From assembly GCA_022410635.1 (NCBI GenBank), contig JAJVDF010000140.1, positions 1,839,417 through 1,903,416 of the forward strand: DNA of 64,000 nt, given 5' to 3'. The stretch's first letter is position 1. Every line of letters begins with the position of its first letter. The notes below the pieces were generated by a model, which saw nothing but the letters and a program-made list of their open reading frames with translations, was not told where the DNA came from and did no database searches. Shown in pieces: positions 11,457 to 21,042 of this stretch. Made by a program: the position numbers and the translations under genes. The DNA is from Tretioscincus oriximinensis (taxonomy: Eukaryota > Chordata > Lepidosauria > Squamata > Gymnophthalmidae).

Positions 11457-12163
11457 ACTTAGCCCAGGATATTTCAGAGAAATAGCCATGTTAGTCCAGC
11501 AGAAAGTCCAGCAAAGGAGCTAGCAGCACATATAACACCACCCACAACATTAGAGGGACTTTTACATGCTCATCTTCTAATGTGGTGTATTCCATTTTCT
11601 GCCAACAATGCCCCTCTACACTCTACATTGGGCAAACAGGACAATCCCTTCGCCAGAGAATAAATGGACACAAATCAGTTATTCGAAATGGAAACACACA
11701 GAAACCAGTTGCTGAACATTTCAACCTTCCAGGACATTCTCTCTCAGACCTCAGGACTGCAGTTCTTGAACAAAGAAACTACAAAGGAAGGTTTGAAAGA
11801 GAAGCAGCAAAACTTGAATACATTCACAAGTTCCGGGCCATCAACAAAGGACTTAACAGAGACAATGGTTTCCTGGCCAACTATACATTTTTATGAAACC
11901 TGTTAAGTATTTGATTGTTTCTCTACTAGCCATTGCCCCTTGTTGCCCCAGGGACTTTTTCACACAAGAAGATTAGTTCCTGCTATTTACCTGTTTTTCT
12001 AACCTGCAATTCAACACCTCCCTACAGTTGCATATGCTTTGTCTTCTCCCATACACATTTTCCTATAAATACCTGACCCTGANATTAGTCCCTCAGCATC
12101 TGAAGAAGTAGACCTGTCTACGAAAGCTTATGCCAACCACTTTTCTCAACTTAGCCCAGGATA
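11457..12163 (+). mobile_element. Penelope-like retroelement, truncated, with 15-bp TSD
   Basis: The insertion 11472-12148 is bracketed by the exact 15-bp direct repeat acttagcccaggata (11457-11471 and 12149-12163). It opens with about 57 bp (11472-11528) that are the reverse complement of the family's outer tail. It continues with a GIY-YIG endonuclease frame (11537-11896) and a 3' UTR, and ends in the common tail (ctgaagaagtagacctgtct, then gaaagcttatgccaacc). The reverse transcriptase domain that normally precedes the endonuclease is missing, so this is a 5'-truncated copy. The inverted terminal piece matches the partly inverted terminal repeats known for Penelope-like elements. Confidence 0.85.
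11537..11896 (+). CDS. GIY-YIG endonuclease domain of a Penelope-like element (fragment)
   Basis: An uninterrupted frame of about 120 codons encodes the C-terminal endonuclease of a Penelope-like polyprotein. It begins with a cysteine-containing lead (TCSSSN), then the first core strand VVYSIFCQQCPSTLYIG, where VVY stands in the GIY position and YIG is intact. Two CxxC-like cysteines sit between them, as in animal Penelope families. The catalytic-type arginine follows in LRQR, a histidine in NGHK, and downstream a Glu/Tyr segment (FEREAAKLEYIHKF) and NKGLN. In the family this domain nicks target DNA for target-primed reverse transcription. There is no start codon because the frame is truncated upstream, and it ends at a natural stop after 11896. 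The open frame over the whole domain suggests a fairly recent insertion. It is not a host gene. Confidence 0.85.
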   Translation, partial: TTHNIRGTFTCSSSNVVYSIFCQQCPSTLYIGQTGQSLRQRINGHKSVIRNGNTQKPVAEHFNLPGHSLSDLRTAVLEQRNYKGRFEREAAKLEYIHKFRAINKGLNRDNGFLANYTFL

Positions 12164-12202
12164 GTCAGGGTTAGCCCATCCTGGCCCAACCATGAGATTA
12201 TA

Positions 12203-12410
12203 NGAAGAAGACCTAGGTTTTATGCCCCGCTTTTCTCACCTGAAGGGACTCACAGTGGTTTACAAGGTATTTTTTGCCCAGAGGATTGCATTCTATCTTC
12301 CCCACCACATCTAACTGCAAAGTGCTTTCAAACAGCTAGATTGGCTGAAGCTGAGGGTGCTTCCCTCTCCACAGTTAACACATGGACTGGGAACTCTGCC
12401 TTCTCTGTTN
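12203..12410 (-). mobile_element. Decayed tRNA-derived SINE (LINE-tailed family)
   Basis: Read on the minus strand it preserves the 3' part of the family seen at 20734 and 61971. Landmarks are 'gccccgcttttctcacctg' near 12222, 'gaagatagaatgcaatc' and a remnant of the 'gctattt-gaaagca' block. It is considerably more diverged than the other copies, and the promoter head is barely recognisable. Confidence 0.6.
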
Positions 12411-12411
12411 A

Positions 12412-13486
12412 AAGACAGAGAAAGATCAAAACTTTTAGCCTTTGCACATCTGGACCTTTATAGGAAGAAATCTGTTGGATGGGGCTGGGTGAATTTTCAG
12501 AGAAATGATGCCAGGATTTTCAACTTTGGCACAGCAGACCAGACACACATATAATATTCACAATGAAAGTGCAGTTGGCCCAAAAAGGGAAGGTTCAAAG
12601 GGTCGGAGGTATCATCCACATGACTGTTTTGGTTATTGTTACTTCTTAAAATAAAACTAGTAAAGATTTATTTAGTGATTGCCTGCAGTCCACACACTTG
12701 AACAGTCTGTCTACATATACCAGGGAAACTTGCAATAAATCATTTTATTTATCTATTTGCCTACAAATCCCATGACCATTTGAGGGACTGGAAGTACTAC
12801 TTCTCTTCCATCATTGGCTNCTGTCGCCGTCTCTCCCCCACTTTATTCATTGTTACCAGGGCATTGCTACCATAGGCCAAGCAGGGACAATGCCCCAGGG
12901 CCCGCTGTCCCAACCATACATCTGCCTCCCCATCTGACGTTGCCAGAGGTGGCAAAACCAGGATGCTGCTGCTGCCAGAGNTCAGGACAGCAGCGCCTGG
13001 AGAAACCATGCAATGCCCTCCTGAGCTGTATCGCCGCCTCTATCTGTCAGGGTGGAGCCTGAGGAGGAGGCCATGAGCAAGGTATTCTGGTTAACATCTC
13101 AGGACAGAACTTGGCCAGCCACATACCAGTATAGACTAGGACAGGCCCCATTTTGAATATATATCTGACAATTTTTAACCTTGAATTGGCTGTGTCCCTT
13201 CATAAACTAGAAGCAGAACTATTACATTTGATAGAAACCTATTTTCCACTGTGAACATTTTGTAAGGTATGTGTCTGCTCTGAGAGGACAAACATACAGA
13301 GCAGCTTATTCTTTTCTGTCAACAAAGATAGAAGAGTACTTGTTCAATAAATGCTGTTTGGATTATTCATGAGTTGCGTTTCTTGGAAATCTGGCAGTCC
13401 TTGGACACCTAATAAGAAGGCGTGGCTGGTTGAATCAAAGAAAGCTTTGCAAGCTCTGTGTAGATTACAAACAAAGCCAAGAAACC
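12412..13486. other. No gene; GC-richer patch of unknown nature
   Basis: The interval 12790-13075 is clearly more GC-rich than its surroundings and has short overlapping frames on both strands broken by Ns, but no recognisable protein. It may be an old repeat or a retrocopy fragment that I cannot identify. Confidence 0.35.
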
Positions 13487-13965
13487 TAAGAACATAACAG
13501 GAACTCTGTAGGATAAGGCCACGCAGTCCATCTAGTCCAGCATTAGCATCCTCTGATTGCTTCTGAGATCTCAAACTGAAGATTAAGAGAAAACCTTTAC
13601 TTCCGACTGACTGGCTGCAAATGACACTTAGAGGCATGTTACTTGCTTATCCACTTTAGATGTGTTAGCTACACATCAGTTCTAGTAGCAATGATATAAC
13701 TGCTCCTTTTTAAAAGCTATTCAGGTTAGTTGCTGTCATTATCTCTTTTAATGTAAATTCCATAAACTAACGGGTCTCTGCATAAAAAGAACCTTCCCCT
13801 TAAATATCCTGACTTTCATACCCATCAGTTTCATAGAGAGACCCCTGCTCCTAGTATTGTTTGATAGAGAGAGTATTTTTTTTTCTCTTAAGCACCTTTT
13901 CCAGATCTTTTCCAGGGCAGGGCATAATTTGGTGAAGGTCGTCTATGATCTTCCACTTATGTTAG
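13487..13965 (-). mobile_element. CR1-type LINE 3' region, decayed
   Basis: The left part has the inverted CR1 terminal motif ('aacataacaggaactctg', 'ccatctagtccagca'). It is followed by 'aattccataaac', 'catcagtttcatagagag' and 'ctcctagtattgt', which are reverse-complement landmarks of the CR1 3' block also seen at 2187 and 56234. It is non-coding and heavily mutated. Confidence 0.65.
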
Positions 13966-15717
13966 GTGCTCTGACTTGTAGAGCAAGAATTAATGTCTAA
14001 ATTGGTTCAGAGACTCCCTGATTTCCACATTGTCTCACAAAAATGAGTGTCTTTCACTTGAAGATGCAGGAACGTGAAGCCAAATTTTTAATTAATAATA
14101 TCAGGGCTTCTAACTTAGTATGCACCCGCACCCAGGTTTTTCATACACTTCTAGTGCTAGGATGGTGTGATTGCCACATGGTTTTTCATGTCATCCTAGC
14201 GCTAGCAGAACAATGATCACAGTAGCACCAAGATAGTTTGCAGTGCTATGGCGTTGTGTGCATCTGGATGCAACCTTAGTTCAAAACCTAGAGGGTACAC
14301 TAATATGAAAATAAATATTCTGGTCTCTTAGAAACAGCAGAATTGCCTTATGACATGTTGTCATCAACAGCAGTTACCCCTTGCCCCAAAACTGTCGCCT
14401 CATGGGTCTGGAAGTAAAAGTCTGAAATCACAGAGGTACCTATTTGAGGAGAAGCTTCTGGGTTTTGTTTTTGCCTCTCATTCCCCCCTTTTTTGTTAGA
14501 AGACAACAAGATAATTAAATATTTAGAGTTTGAGTTAATTTGAAAATGGCTGGAAAAGCACTCAACCATTCAAGGAGGCATATTAAGCCCTCTGTTCCAT
14601 CATCAGAAATGTCATAGGATTGTAATAAGGATGTAATATGATAAACTTTTATTACAAACACTTAATTGCTTGGGAGAAAATTGCAAGGACTTATATGCCA
14701 TAACGGAGGGCGCTTTCTAGACCCCCTGACTCCAGAAGGGGAAAATACAAAACAATTGGTTATGTTTCATTTTAATAGCCAGGTCTTCATTTTTAGGTCA
14801 ATCAAGCATAAAATTTCTTTCCTACCAAGTTGGGCCTGGCAAGAATCATTCACACCTTTGTTTAAGCTCCTCACCTTGGCTTCTGCAAAGTGTAATTCAA
14901 GGCTTGGTCTGAAAAATGCTCAGAGGATAAAACAGGAGGTTCTTTTGGTGCTTATTCAAGCTATGGTGACAAATCAGTGGGTCTGGGTCAGCCAGGTTCA
15001 CTGGTTTTGACAACAGAAAAGCAGTGGTCTTGAATAGCAGTGCCTGCATAATTGCATTGGCCCACACCAGCCTTGGGTTCCTAGATCAGGCCCAAGTGCT
15101 TCAGAGGCTTGGAACAAGTATTTCTAGCCTCAAACCCACACCTGCATTTCAGCGGCCTTTGAAAGTCAGCAGAACATATCAGTCGAACACAACATCCCAC
15201 CTCCATTTTCTGCTCAGCCCTCCCAGCCATGGACAAAGATTATCAACTTTCCCCCCTACTTTGATGTTGCTTTCTTGGAAGAAGCAACTGTGTGCAAACA
15301 TTCACTGTGGCCAAGAGTCAGCTTCAGGGTTGAAGATGTGCCCAGAACTGATGCCAAGGATTTAAAAAGCCAATGGATTTCCATCTGTAATTCTAGCCAA
15401 TGGCACTGAATCCAGCTGCATTTTTTTCTTTTGGTAACAGGAGGCAGTATTTTGATCTAACACTGTTTCTTGTTTACTCTGAGGAGCTCCCCAGTTTGTC
15501 TTCATTTTCTTTGTACTAAGGTAGGTTCTCTTTAGCATTGTTCAGTGCAAAGAAGATTCGACTTTGATGACCATGGAATCTGGATCTGCTGGTCAAATGA
15601 TGTTTGGAGCAAGCACTGAAGGCATTGCAGTATTTTGACTTTAAGTACCCTGTTGGCAACTCCTATTTTAAATCTTAGCTACATGTTTATCTAGTAGTTT
15701 ATCTTAGCTACATTTTA
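13966..15717. other. No gene; one possible short inverted-end element
   Basis: No exon is supported, although 15024-15365 is open on the plus strand for 113 codons without recognisable similarity. At 14103-14279 an element-like unit carries an internal inverted pair (gtgctaggatg at 14154, catcctagcgc at 14194) and ends in 'gtgcatctggatgcaacctt', matching the end motif at 18070. Confidence 0.4.
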
Positions 15718-15836
15718 GTGTAGTGGTATGGGAACCAGTTTAAAGTAGTAGTTAGAGTGTTAGTCCCTTATTTGGGAGTCTCCCAGTTTGATTCTACACT
15801 CCATGAAGATAGATGGGTGACCTTGGGCCAGCCGCT
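15718..15836 (+). mobile_element. tRNA-derived SINE head (Sauria-SINE-like)
   Basis: It shows a degraded tRNA-like head with 'tagtagttagagtgttagtc' (A box region) and 'cagtttgattctacactcc' (B box region), followed by 'gggtgaccttgggccag'. The same block occurs reversed at 26535-26687. Only the 5' portion remains. Confidence 0.6.
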
Positions 15837-15941
15837 GCTGGGTATGTCATAGCATAACTATTCTGTACTTTGCAATAAATTATCAGTGAACTACATGATT
15901 CTAGAAAGTAGAAAAGGATACAGATTTCAATTGGGTAACAT

Positions 15942-16253
15942 GTGGTAATAAATGGTTGCACTTCCAATTGGACAAATGTTTCAAGTGGAGTATCACAAGG
16001 GTCTATCCTAGGCCCAGTGCTATTTAACATATTTATAAATGACCTAGATGAAGGAATTGAAGGAAAACCTATCAAATTTGCTGATGACACAAAGCTCGGT
16101 GGTGTTGCTAATACTAAACAAGATAAAGATAGGATTCAAAAAGATCTAGACAAGTTTGAACAATGGAGTGAAACTAACAGAATGGTATTTAACAAAGAGA
16201 AATGCAAGATCCTACATCTGGGCAAAAATAATGAAAAAGCACATATAGGATAG
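15942..16253 (+). pseudogene. CR1 reverse transcriptase, palm fragment
   Basis: This frame encodes part of CR1 ORF2. It has the SQGSILGPVLFNIFINDL motif of the reverse transcriptase palm, followed by the catalytic box FADDTKLGG with both aspartates present (around codons 46-54), then the thumb-proximal WSETNRMVFNKEKCKILHLG segment. The enzyme copies CR1 RNA at nicked target DNA. The frame stops in 'AHIG' at 16253. The protein continues in another frame from about 16266, so a small indel has broken the gene. The upstream half of the reverse transcriptase and the endonuclease are missing because the insertion is 5'-truncated. Confidence 0.88.
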
Positions 16254-16291
16254 GAGGAATATGTCTGAGCAGCAGCACAGGTGAGAAAGAC

Positions 16292-16873
16292 GTGGGTGTA
16301 TTGGTAGATCATAGAATAACCATGAGTCAACAGTGTGAAGCAGCTGCAAAAAAGGCAAACACAATCCTGGGATGTATCAAGAGCAGCATAGAATCTCCCT
16401 CATATGAAGTAATTATTCCTCTCTACAATACTTTGGTACGACCACACTTGGAATACTGTGTTCAGTTCTGCGGCCTCAGTTTAAAAAAGTCATTGATAAA
16501 CTACAGCAAGTTCAAAAGAGTTACAAGGATGGTGAGTGGTCTGGAAACCATGTACTATGGGGAACGGTTAAAGGATCTGGGGATGTTTAGCCTGCAAAAG
16601 AGAAGACTGAGAGGAGACTTGATAGCTTTCTACAAATATCTGAAGGGCTGTCACAGAGCAGAGGGATCAGCATTGTTCTCATTAGCACATAGAAGGACTA
16701 GAAACAATGGAATGAAACTGCAAAGGAGTAGATTTAGATTAGATATCAGAAAAAAGTTTCTAACAGTAAGGGTGATAAACCAGTGGAACAGTTTGCCACA
16801 GGAGGTGGTGAGTTCGCCTTCACTGGAACTCTTCAAACAGAGGCTGGACAGTCATCTTTCTGGGATGGTTTAA
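16292..16873 (+). pseudogene. CR1 ORF2 C-terminal region
   Basis: This is the 193-codon continuation of CR1 ORF2 after the frameshift. The segment GVLVDHRITMSQQCEAAA is followed by the conserved block TLVRPHLEYCVQFC, then the ERLKDLGMFSLQKRRLRGDL stretch, and it ends at the natural stop (DSHLSGMV). All are typical of the CR1 C-terminal domain. The long open frame implies modest age. The listed beginning is an internal methionine position, not a real start. Confidence 0.88.
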
Positions 16874-16955
16874 TGAATCCTGCATCGAGCAGGGGTTTGG
16901 ACCCGATGACCCTGGATGCCCCTTCCAACTCTATAATTCAATTATTCTATGTACC

Positions 16956-18069
16956 AGGAATGGTAAGAGATAAAAAAATGAAAACATAAAAGCCAACCAT
17001 CATAGCATTTTGAGGATATGTCTGATTCTTAGGTTTCAGTTGTTCTTTTCTTAAGGCTTTGGACAAAAGGTGGTTTGAAAAAGCATATAAATTAGAAATA
17101 ANTTCACTTCTGCCCATGTTAAACTCTGTCCTGAATTATTTTTATTCCTAACACTGAAAGAGTTGAGAGAGAAGCCGGTGAAAAACATAACTTGAAAAGA
17201 AGTGGATGTAACTGTATAAACGACCCAGGTGTGGTGGCTTGACAGAGGGCCTTCAACCTCCACCTGAGCACGCTCTCTTGTCAGAAGTCAAGGAAGTGCC
17301 TGCTTTATGGGATGCCCCTGACTAGCAATCTCTGAACTACAGGTCTTTGGTGCACCTGGGCCTGGCTGGTCCCTCGTCCTTATTGGGTTGAGCCTCACAT
17401 CTGTTGCCCTGACCTGTTAAGATGGACGGTCCCTCCTTTCTTCCTCCAGATTTTCACATCTTCCCTTCCATGCCTTTTTTAAGTGGGAAAAGCGACCAGA
17501 GAGGGGAAATGAAGTTGATTTAAGGAGGCGGGGCTGCCAAAGTGCGTTGACCCTAAATGCAGGATGACGAATGAGCAACGGTGTGACTGGATCAATGAAT
17601 CTTGCTGTCCAGACATCAGCAATTTCTGCCGGTGCCCCAGCAGCAGGCGGTGACTGCACCAATTGACACAGCTGTCTAAAGAAAGGATGGTGGCTTATGA
17701 TTTAACGACACTTGGAGTTAACGATTGCAAGGATGAGATTCCCATTCATAAACAGGCATCTGAGCCATTTCCTGGCCGTCGTCAGAGGAGAACTCAAGAG
17801 CATGTTCTCACCCTGACTGATACTTGCTTATTCTTCAAGACTCCTTTAAGAAACAGATGGGAAATCTGTTGAGAGACCAGCAAAATTTCTGCCTATGCTA
17901 CACAAGTCATTAGAACAATCAAAGGCTTGCATGTACTCAGTCCCATTGGCTTTAGCTACATATACACATGCTGCATTGGTGGAATTGAATCTATCTCTGT
18001 ACTGGATGAATTAGGAAGGAATTTAGCAAAGCAACTCTGATTGGTCATTAACACTCTAGGTGACAGAAT
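16956..18069. other. No gene or recognisable repeat
   Basis: The region at 17410-17660 is somewhat GC-richer and open on the minus strand for 81 codons, but shows no recognisable protein. No element ends were found. Confidence 0.4.
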
Positions 18070-18216
18070 AAGGCTGCATCTAGATGTGAGTTTTATTTCA
18101 AATTTATCTTTGATCCCACTTTTGCCCTAAAAAAATGATTTTTATTATTCAGGATTGAGATTAGTCCACAATAATGTCTTATAGTGAAATAAGTACCCCG
18201 TGTCTGGATGTTGTCT
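18070..18216. mobile_element. Short inverted-end element (MITE-like)
   Basis: The left end 'aaggctgcatctagatg' and the right segment 'ccgtgtctggatgttgtct' are approximate inverted copies. The interior is about 100 bp, AT-rich and non-coding. The end motif recurs at 5945, 14262 and 22877. Confidence 0.4.
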
Positions 18217-18520
18217 GATTTATCCTCTTGACATCTTGTGCTTCAGTTTGTATGGATTGATCATTCTATGTTTTGCATAGTTGGCATTTGTTTATTTATC
18301 TTTGTCTAAGAAGATGATCATAACAAGAATAAGGCTGAGGAGAGAAGTATAATACCACCACCCTTAACATGATGCAGAACGAAACAAAGTATAGTAACAC
18401 CTCAGCAAACATTTCAGCTGTGAGCCAGGTTGGATGTGTCTAGGCTAGAGATCTCGCATAAAAAATGGGATAGAACTTTACACCCTGCCCTGGTGTTGTG
18501 GATATTAGAAGCTGCATCTG

Positions 18521-19072
18521 ATGAAACTCATCTGTCTAGGCAAGTCAGCTAGCAATAGTGATTTCTGCTTAGGTTTTCCATATACAATCCAGGTAACTGG
18601 TATCTCAGCATTATGTTGGCACAACTGCCACATGAGGGGTACATACTACCACATGTGGGCACAATGCCCTGCAATCACAGGATTCAAAACAACAATAGCC
18701 AGGGAAATAAAACGGATAACTAATATAGACATTCCATTGGATAATTTATTCTGGTTGACTACAAGAATTTCCATCCTGGTACCAGATTATGAGACATCAT
18801 ACTTTATAAAAAGAGCCATTTGGGCTGTGCATTTGGTAGTGGCCAGAGGCTGGAAAGACAAGACACAATGGTCTGTAAATTGTTGGTATGACTATTTAGG
18901 AGAATTTCTCCTACAAGAGGCTATTCGTGAAAAAAGGATTTATTTACAGGGTATGATTATAAATAATACTTGGTCAAATAATTGGAAATGCTTAATTGAC
19001 TTCGGTGTGAATAGACAAAGTTTGATTATTATGCATATTAAGCAGTTTATTTTCCAATTGCAAATTATGTAA
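18521..19072 (+). pseudogene. L1 ORF2 C-terminal fragment
   Basis: An open frame of 183 codons, of which roughly codons 27-183 are L1-derived. It has the Cys/His knuckle (C-x3-C ... H-x4-C in CWHNCHMRGTYYHMWAQC) and the basic and aromatic segment after it. In L1 this region contributes to RNA binding and reverse transcription. The first 26 or so codons lie upstream of the visible L1 similarity and are chance read-through, so the apparent start codon is not meaningful. Endonuclease and reverse transcriptase domains are absent. Confidence 0.75.
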
Positions 19073-19245
19073 TAAGGTTTTTATTACTATTTTGTCCTTG
19101 TGTGGTGGAGGAGAGTTGGGGGGTCACATGATTGGTGGTAGGATGGGCAGAAGGGTGCAATGTTATGTGGAAAAAGTGTATAATATTTCTCAGACGGCAC
19201 TGTATTCATAATGTTTTTTATTGTTAAGTTGGAAATATTAAAACA
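18592..19245 (+). mobile_element. L1-clade LINE, ORF2 C-terminus plus 3' UTR
   Basis: The translated segment from about 18605 reads LCWHNCHMRGTYYHMWAQCP, a CCHC-type knuckle of the L1 ORF2 C-terminus. It is followed by REIKRITNIDIPLDNLFWL and AIWAVHLVVARGWKD, up to a stop at 19072. The homologous copy at 46238 aligns through the same motifs. The 3' UTR is AT-rich, and no clear poly(A) remains. The frame is open over 150 codons, so decay is limited. Confidence 0.8.
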
Positions 19246-19645
19246 TGCAATCCAGGACAAAGCTTTGGATCTTTAATGGAAAAGTGGTTTCCCCCCAGGT
19301 GCAGAGTAATTAAAAGTCACCACCCACACTTGCTGAAGAGTACTTTCTTCTACAGTAATTAAATGTCCAAATCTCTAACCTGGATTTAGTGTGTGGATCC
19401 TATTTCTACCATTTTGGGAGGGGGTTAATGGGTTCTTGGCAAAAATATGAACAAACTGAAAAATGGTGTGCCTTACTGAGGCAGCTTTGCAGGTTTGGAG
19501 TGCAAAGGGGGGGGGGGGAGACACAAGCAGGCTGCTTAGATACTCCATCTGCAGTAGTATGTCCAATGTCCTCTGTTTGAGGTAAGTGACAGCTGTTTCA
19601 TCAAATGGCCTGGCATAGAGATATCATCGTTTTACCTTTTATTGT
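19246..19645. other. No gene or recognisable repeat
   Basis: Contains a run of G at about 19507-19519, otherwise featureless. No exon is supported. Confidence 0.45.
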
Positions 19646-19649
19646 TTAA

Positions 19650-19948
19650 GAAGAAAAAAGAAGAAGAAGAACTGTGTTCTTCTTGCCTTTCAAAGGTACT
19701 CAAAACAGCTTGCAAGAGAATTTTGACCGAAGCCTCACATTCTGTCTTCCCCACCAGGCTATGGTGGTTCCCATGTATCTACTTGCAGTCAATTGCAATT
19801 TCTTGCAATTCATGCTATCAAATAGCTGGGTTGGCTAGAGCTATAGGCTAGTGGAAAGTGCTCACCCCTTCCCACGTCCAACACAGGGCTTCGAAACTCA
19901 TCTCCCAGATGAGAGACGGATTCCTTAGGGACTGAGCCATTCACGCCT
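19650..19948 (-). mobile_element. tRNA-derived SINE, LINE-tailed family, copy 1
   Basis: On the minus strand the tRNA-like head lies at 19885-19948, with a B box 'agtttcgaagccctg'. It is followed by the conserved body (agctctagccaacccagct, gggaaccaccat) and the 3' tail, with GAA/TTC triplets at 19650-19672. Several substitutions separate it from the copies at 20734 and 61971. Confidence 0.85.
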
Positions 19949-20149
19949 GCTATCAGTTGTAGTTCCAGATACTGTCAGTTGTGGTTCCAGCCCCTTCCCC
20001 AATCTTTGCTGCCACACACATATATTAATGTCCCATTGTATCAAATAAAATTGGTGAGGACTTTTGGGAGATAGGAGTGGATAGGAGTCTTAAAGCATTT
20101 CAATATTTCACATCACAAAATAAAGAGAAATAAGAGAGAAACATTTGCA

Positions 20150-20345
20150 TCTCTTCTTTCTTCCCTCCATTCTTGATTTCTCTCTTTGCTTTTCTCTCTC
20201 TATCCTTACTTTCTTCCTTTTTTCTTCTTTCCTGCTCCTTATCTTTCTTCCTTACCTTCCTTTTGTTACTTTGCCTCCTATTCTCCCACACTACTCCAAG
20301 GCACCACCCTAGCCTCCTCCTTTTTCTCTTTCTGTTTCTGTGTTT
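20150..20345. repeat. CT-rich low-complexity tract
   Basis: About 190 bp of C and T with few purines on the plus strand, mixing TTCC, TTTC and CTCT units. The apparent open frames here (Leu/Phe/Ser-rich or Lys/Glu-rich) are compositional artefacts. Confidence 0.8.
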
Positions 20346-20733
20346 CTTAGTGTCCCTCCTCCTGTTTGAAACTGCTGAAATTTTGGACAGCTACCAAATC
20401 TCTCAATTTGTTAAAACTCCTGAAAAATTAGGCAGCTCCCGAGGCTCCTGCTTGCGTGCCTGCATGTGACAGTTTGTTTTCCATCACCGTTCGTGTGTTC
20501 AGAATAATTTAATATTTATTTGTGCCTGTGTGTATCTGGGTTTTTTTTTTATTCTCTTTGTGTGTGTTTCTGTGCCTGGGGGGATTGTTTTTATTTTTCC
20601 CTAGTGCCAATCCTTTGTTCACATGGTGGTTATGTTTGTTAGGCTTTTGCTGTTCATTCTAGACTCCGAGCCAGCAACGCCTGTTGCCCAAGATTCCAGG
20701 TCTGTGATTTTTCACTTTCTAGAATCCCTTAGT

Positions 20734-21040
20734 AGGCACGGATAGCTCAGTTGCTAAGGAATCTGTCTCTCAGCTGGGAGATCGGGTTTCGAAGCCCTGT
20801 GTCAGATGTGGGGAGGGATGAGCACCTTCCACTAGCCTGTAGCTCTAGCCAACCCAGCTATTTTAAAGCATGAATTGCAAGAATTTGCAACGACTGCAAG
20901 TAGGTACATGGGAACCATCAGAGCCTGGTGGGGAAGATAGAATGTAAGCCTTCGGGCAAAATACCCTTGTAAGCCGCTTTGAGTCCCTTTGAAAGGTGAG
21001 AAAAGCGGGGTATAAGAACCCAGTTCTTCTTCTTCTTATG
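20734..21040 (+). mobile_element. tRNA-derived SINE, LINE-tailed family, copy 2 (best head)
   Basis: A near-full-length copy. The head has an A box 'tagctcagttgctaagg' (20743-20759) and a B box 'gggtttcgaagccc' (20784-20797), the internal RNA polymerase III promoter. The body follows (ctagccaacccagct, aattgcaag, gtaggtacatgggaacc, agagcctggtgggga). The 3' part (gtaagccgctttgagtccct, aaaagcggggtataagaac) resembles a LINE tail and ends in TTC repeats. A loosely matching flank (gaatccctt / gaattccctt) may be the target duplication. Confidence 0.9.
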
Positions 21041-21042
21041 TC

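Larger units (their letters stand above)
15935..16955 (+). mobile_element. CR1 LINE, 5'-truncated, near-complete 3' end
   Basis: The copy contains the second half of the CR1 reverse transcriptase and all of the C-terminal region, then a short 3' UTR with 'gtttaatgaatcctgcatcg' and 'gacccgatgaccctgga'. It ends with degenerate ATTCTATG-type octamers (16935-16952), the hallmark of CR1. One frameshift separates the two reading frames listed below, so the element is dead, but it is much better preserved than other LINEs here. Confidence 0.92.

Noticed and set aside
20100..20469. Lys/Glu-rich and Leu/Ser/Phe-rich frames on opposite strands
   Set aside because: Produced by a CT-rich low-complexity tract. 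No motif or exon structure was found.
20734..20800. Functional tRNA gene
   Set aside because: A and B boxes are present, but the head is continuous with a SINE body and tail repeated five more times in the window, and it cannot fold into a proper cloverleaf.
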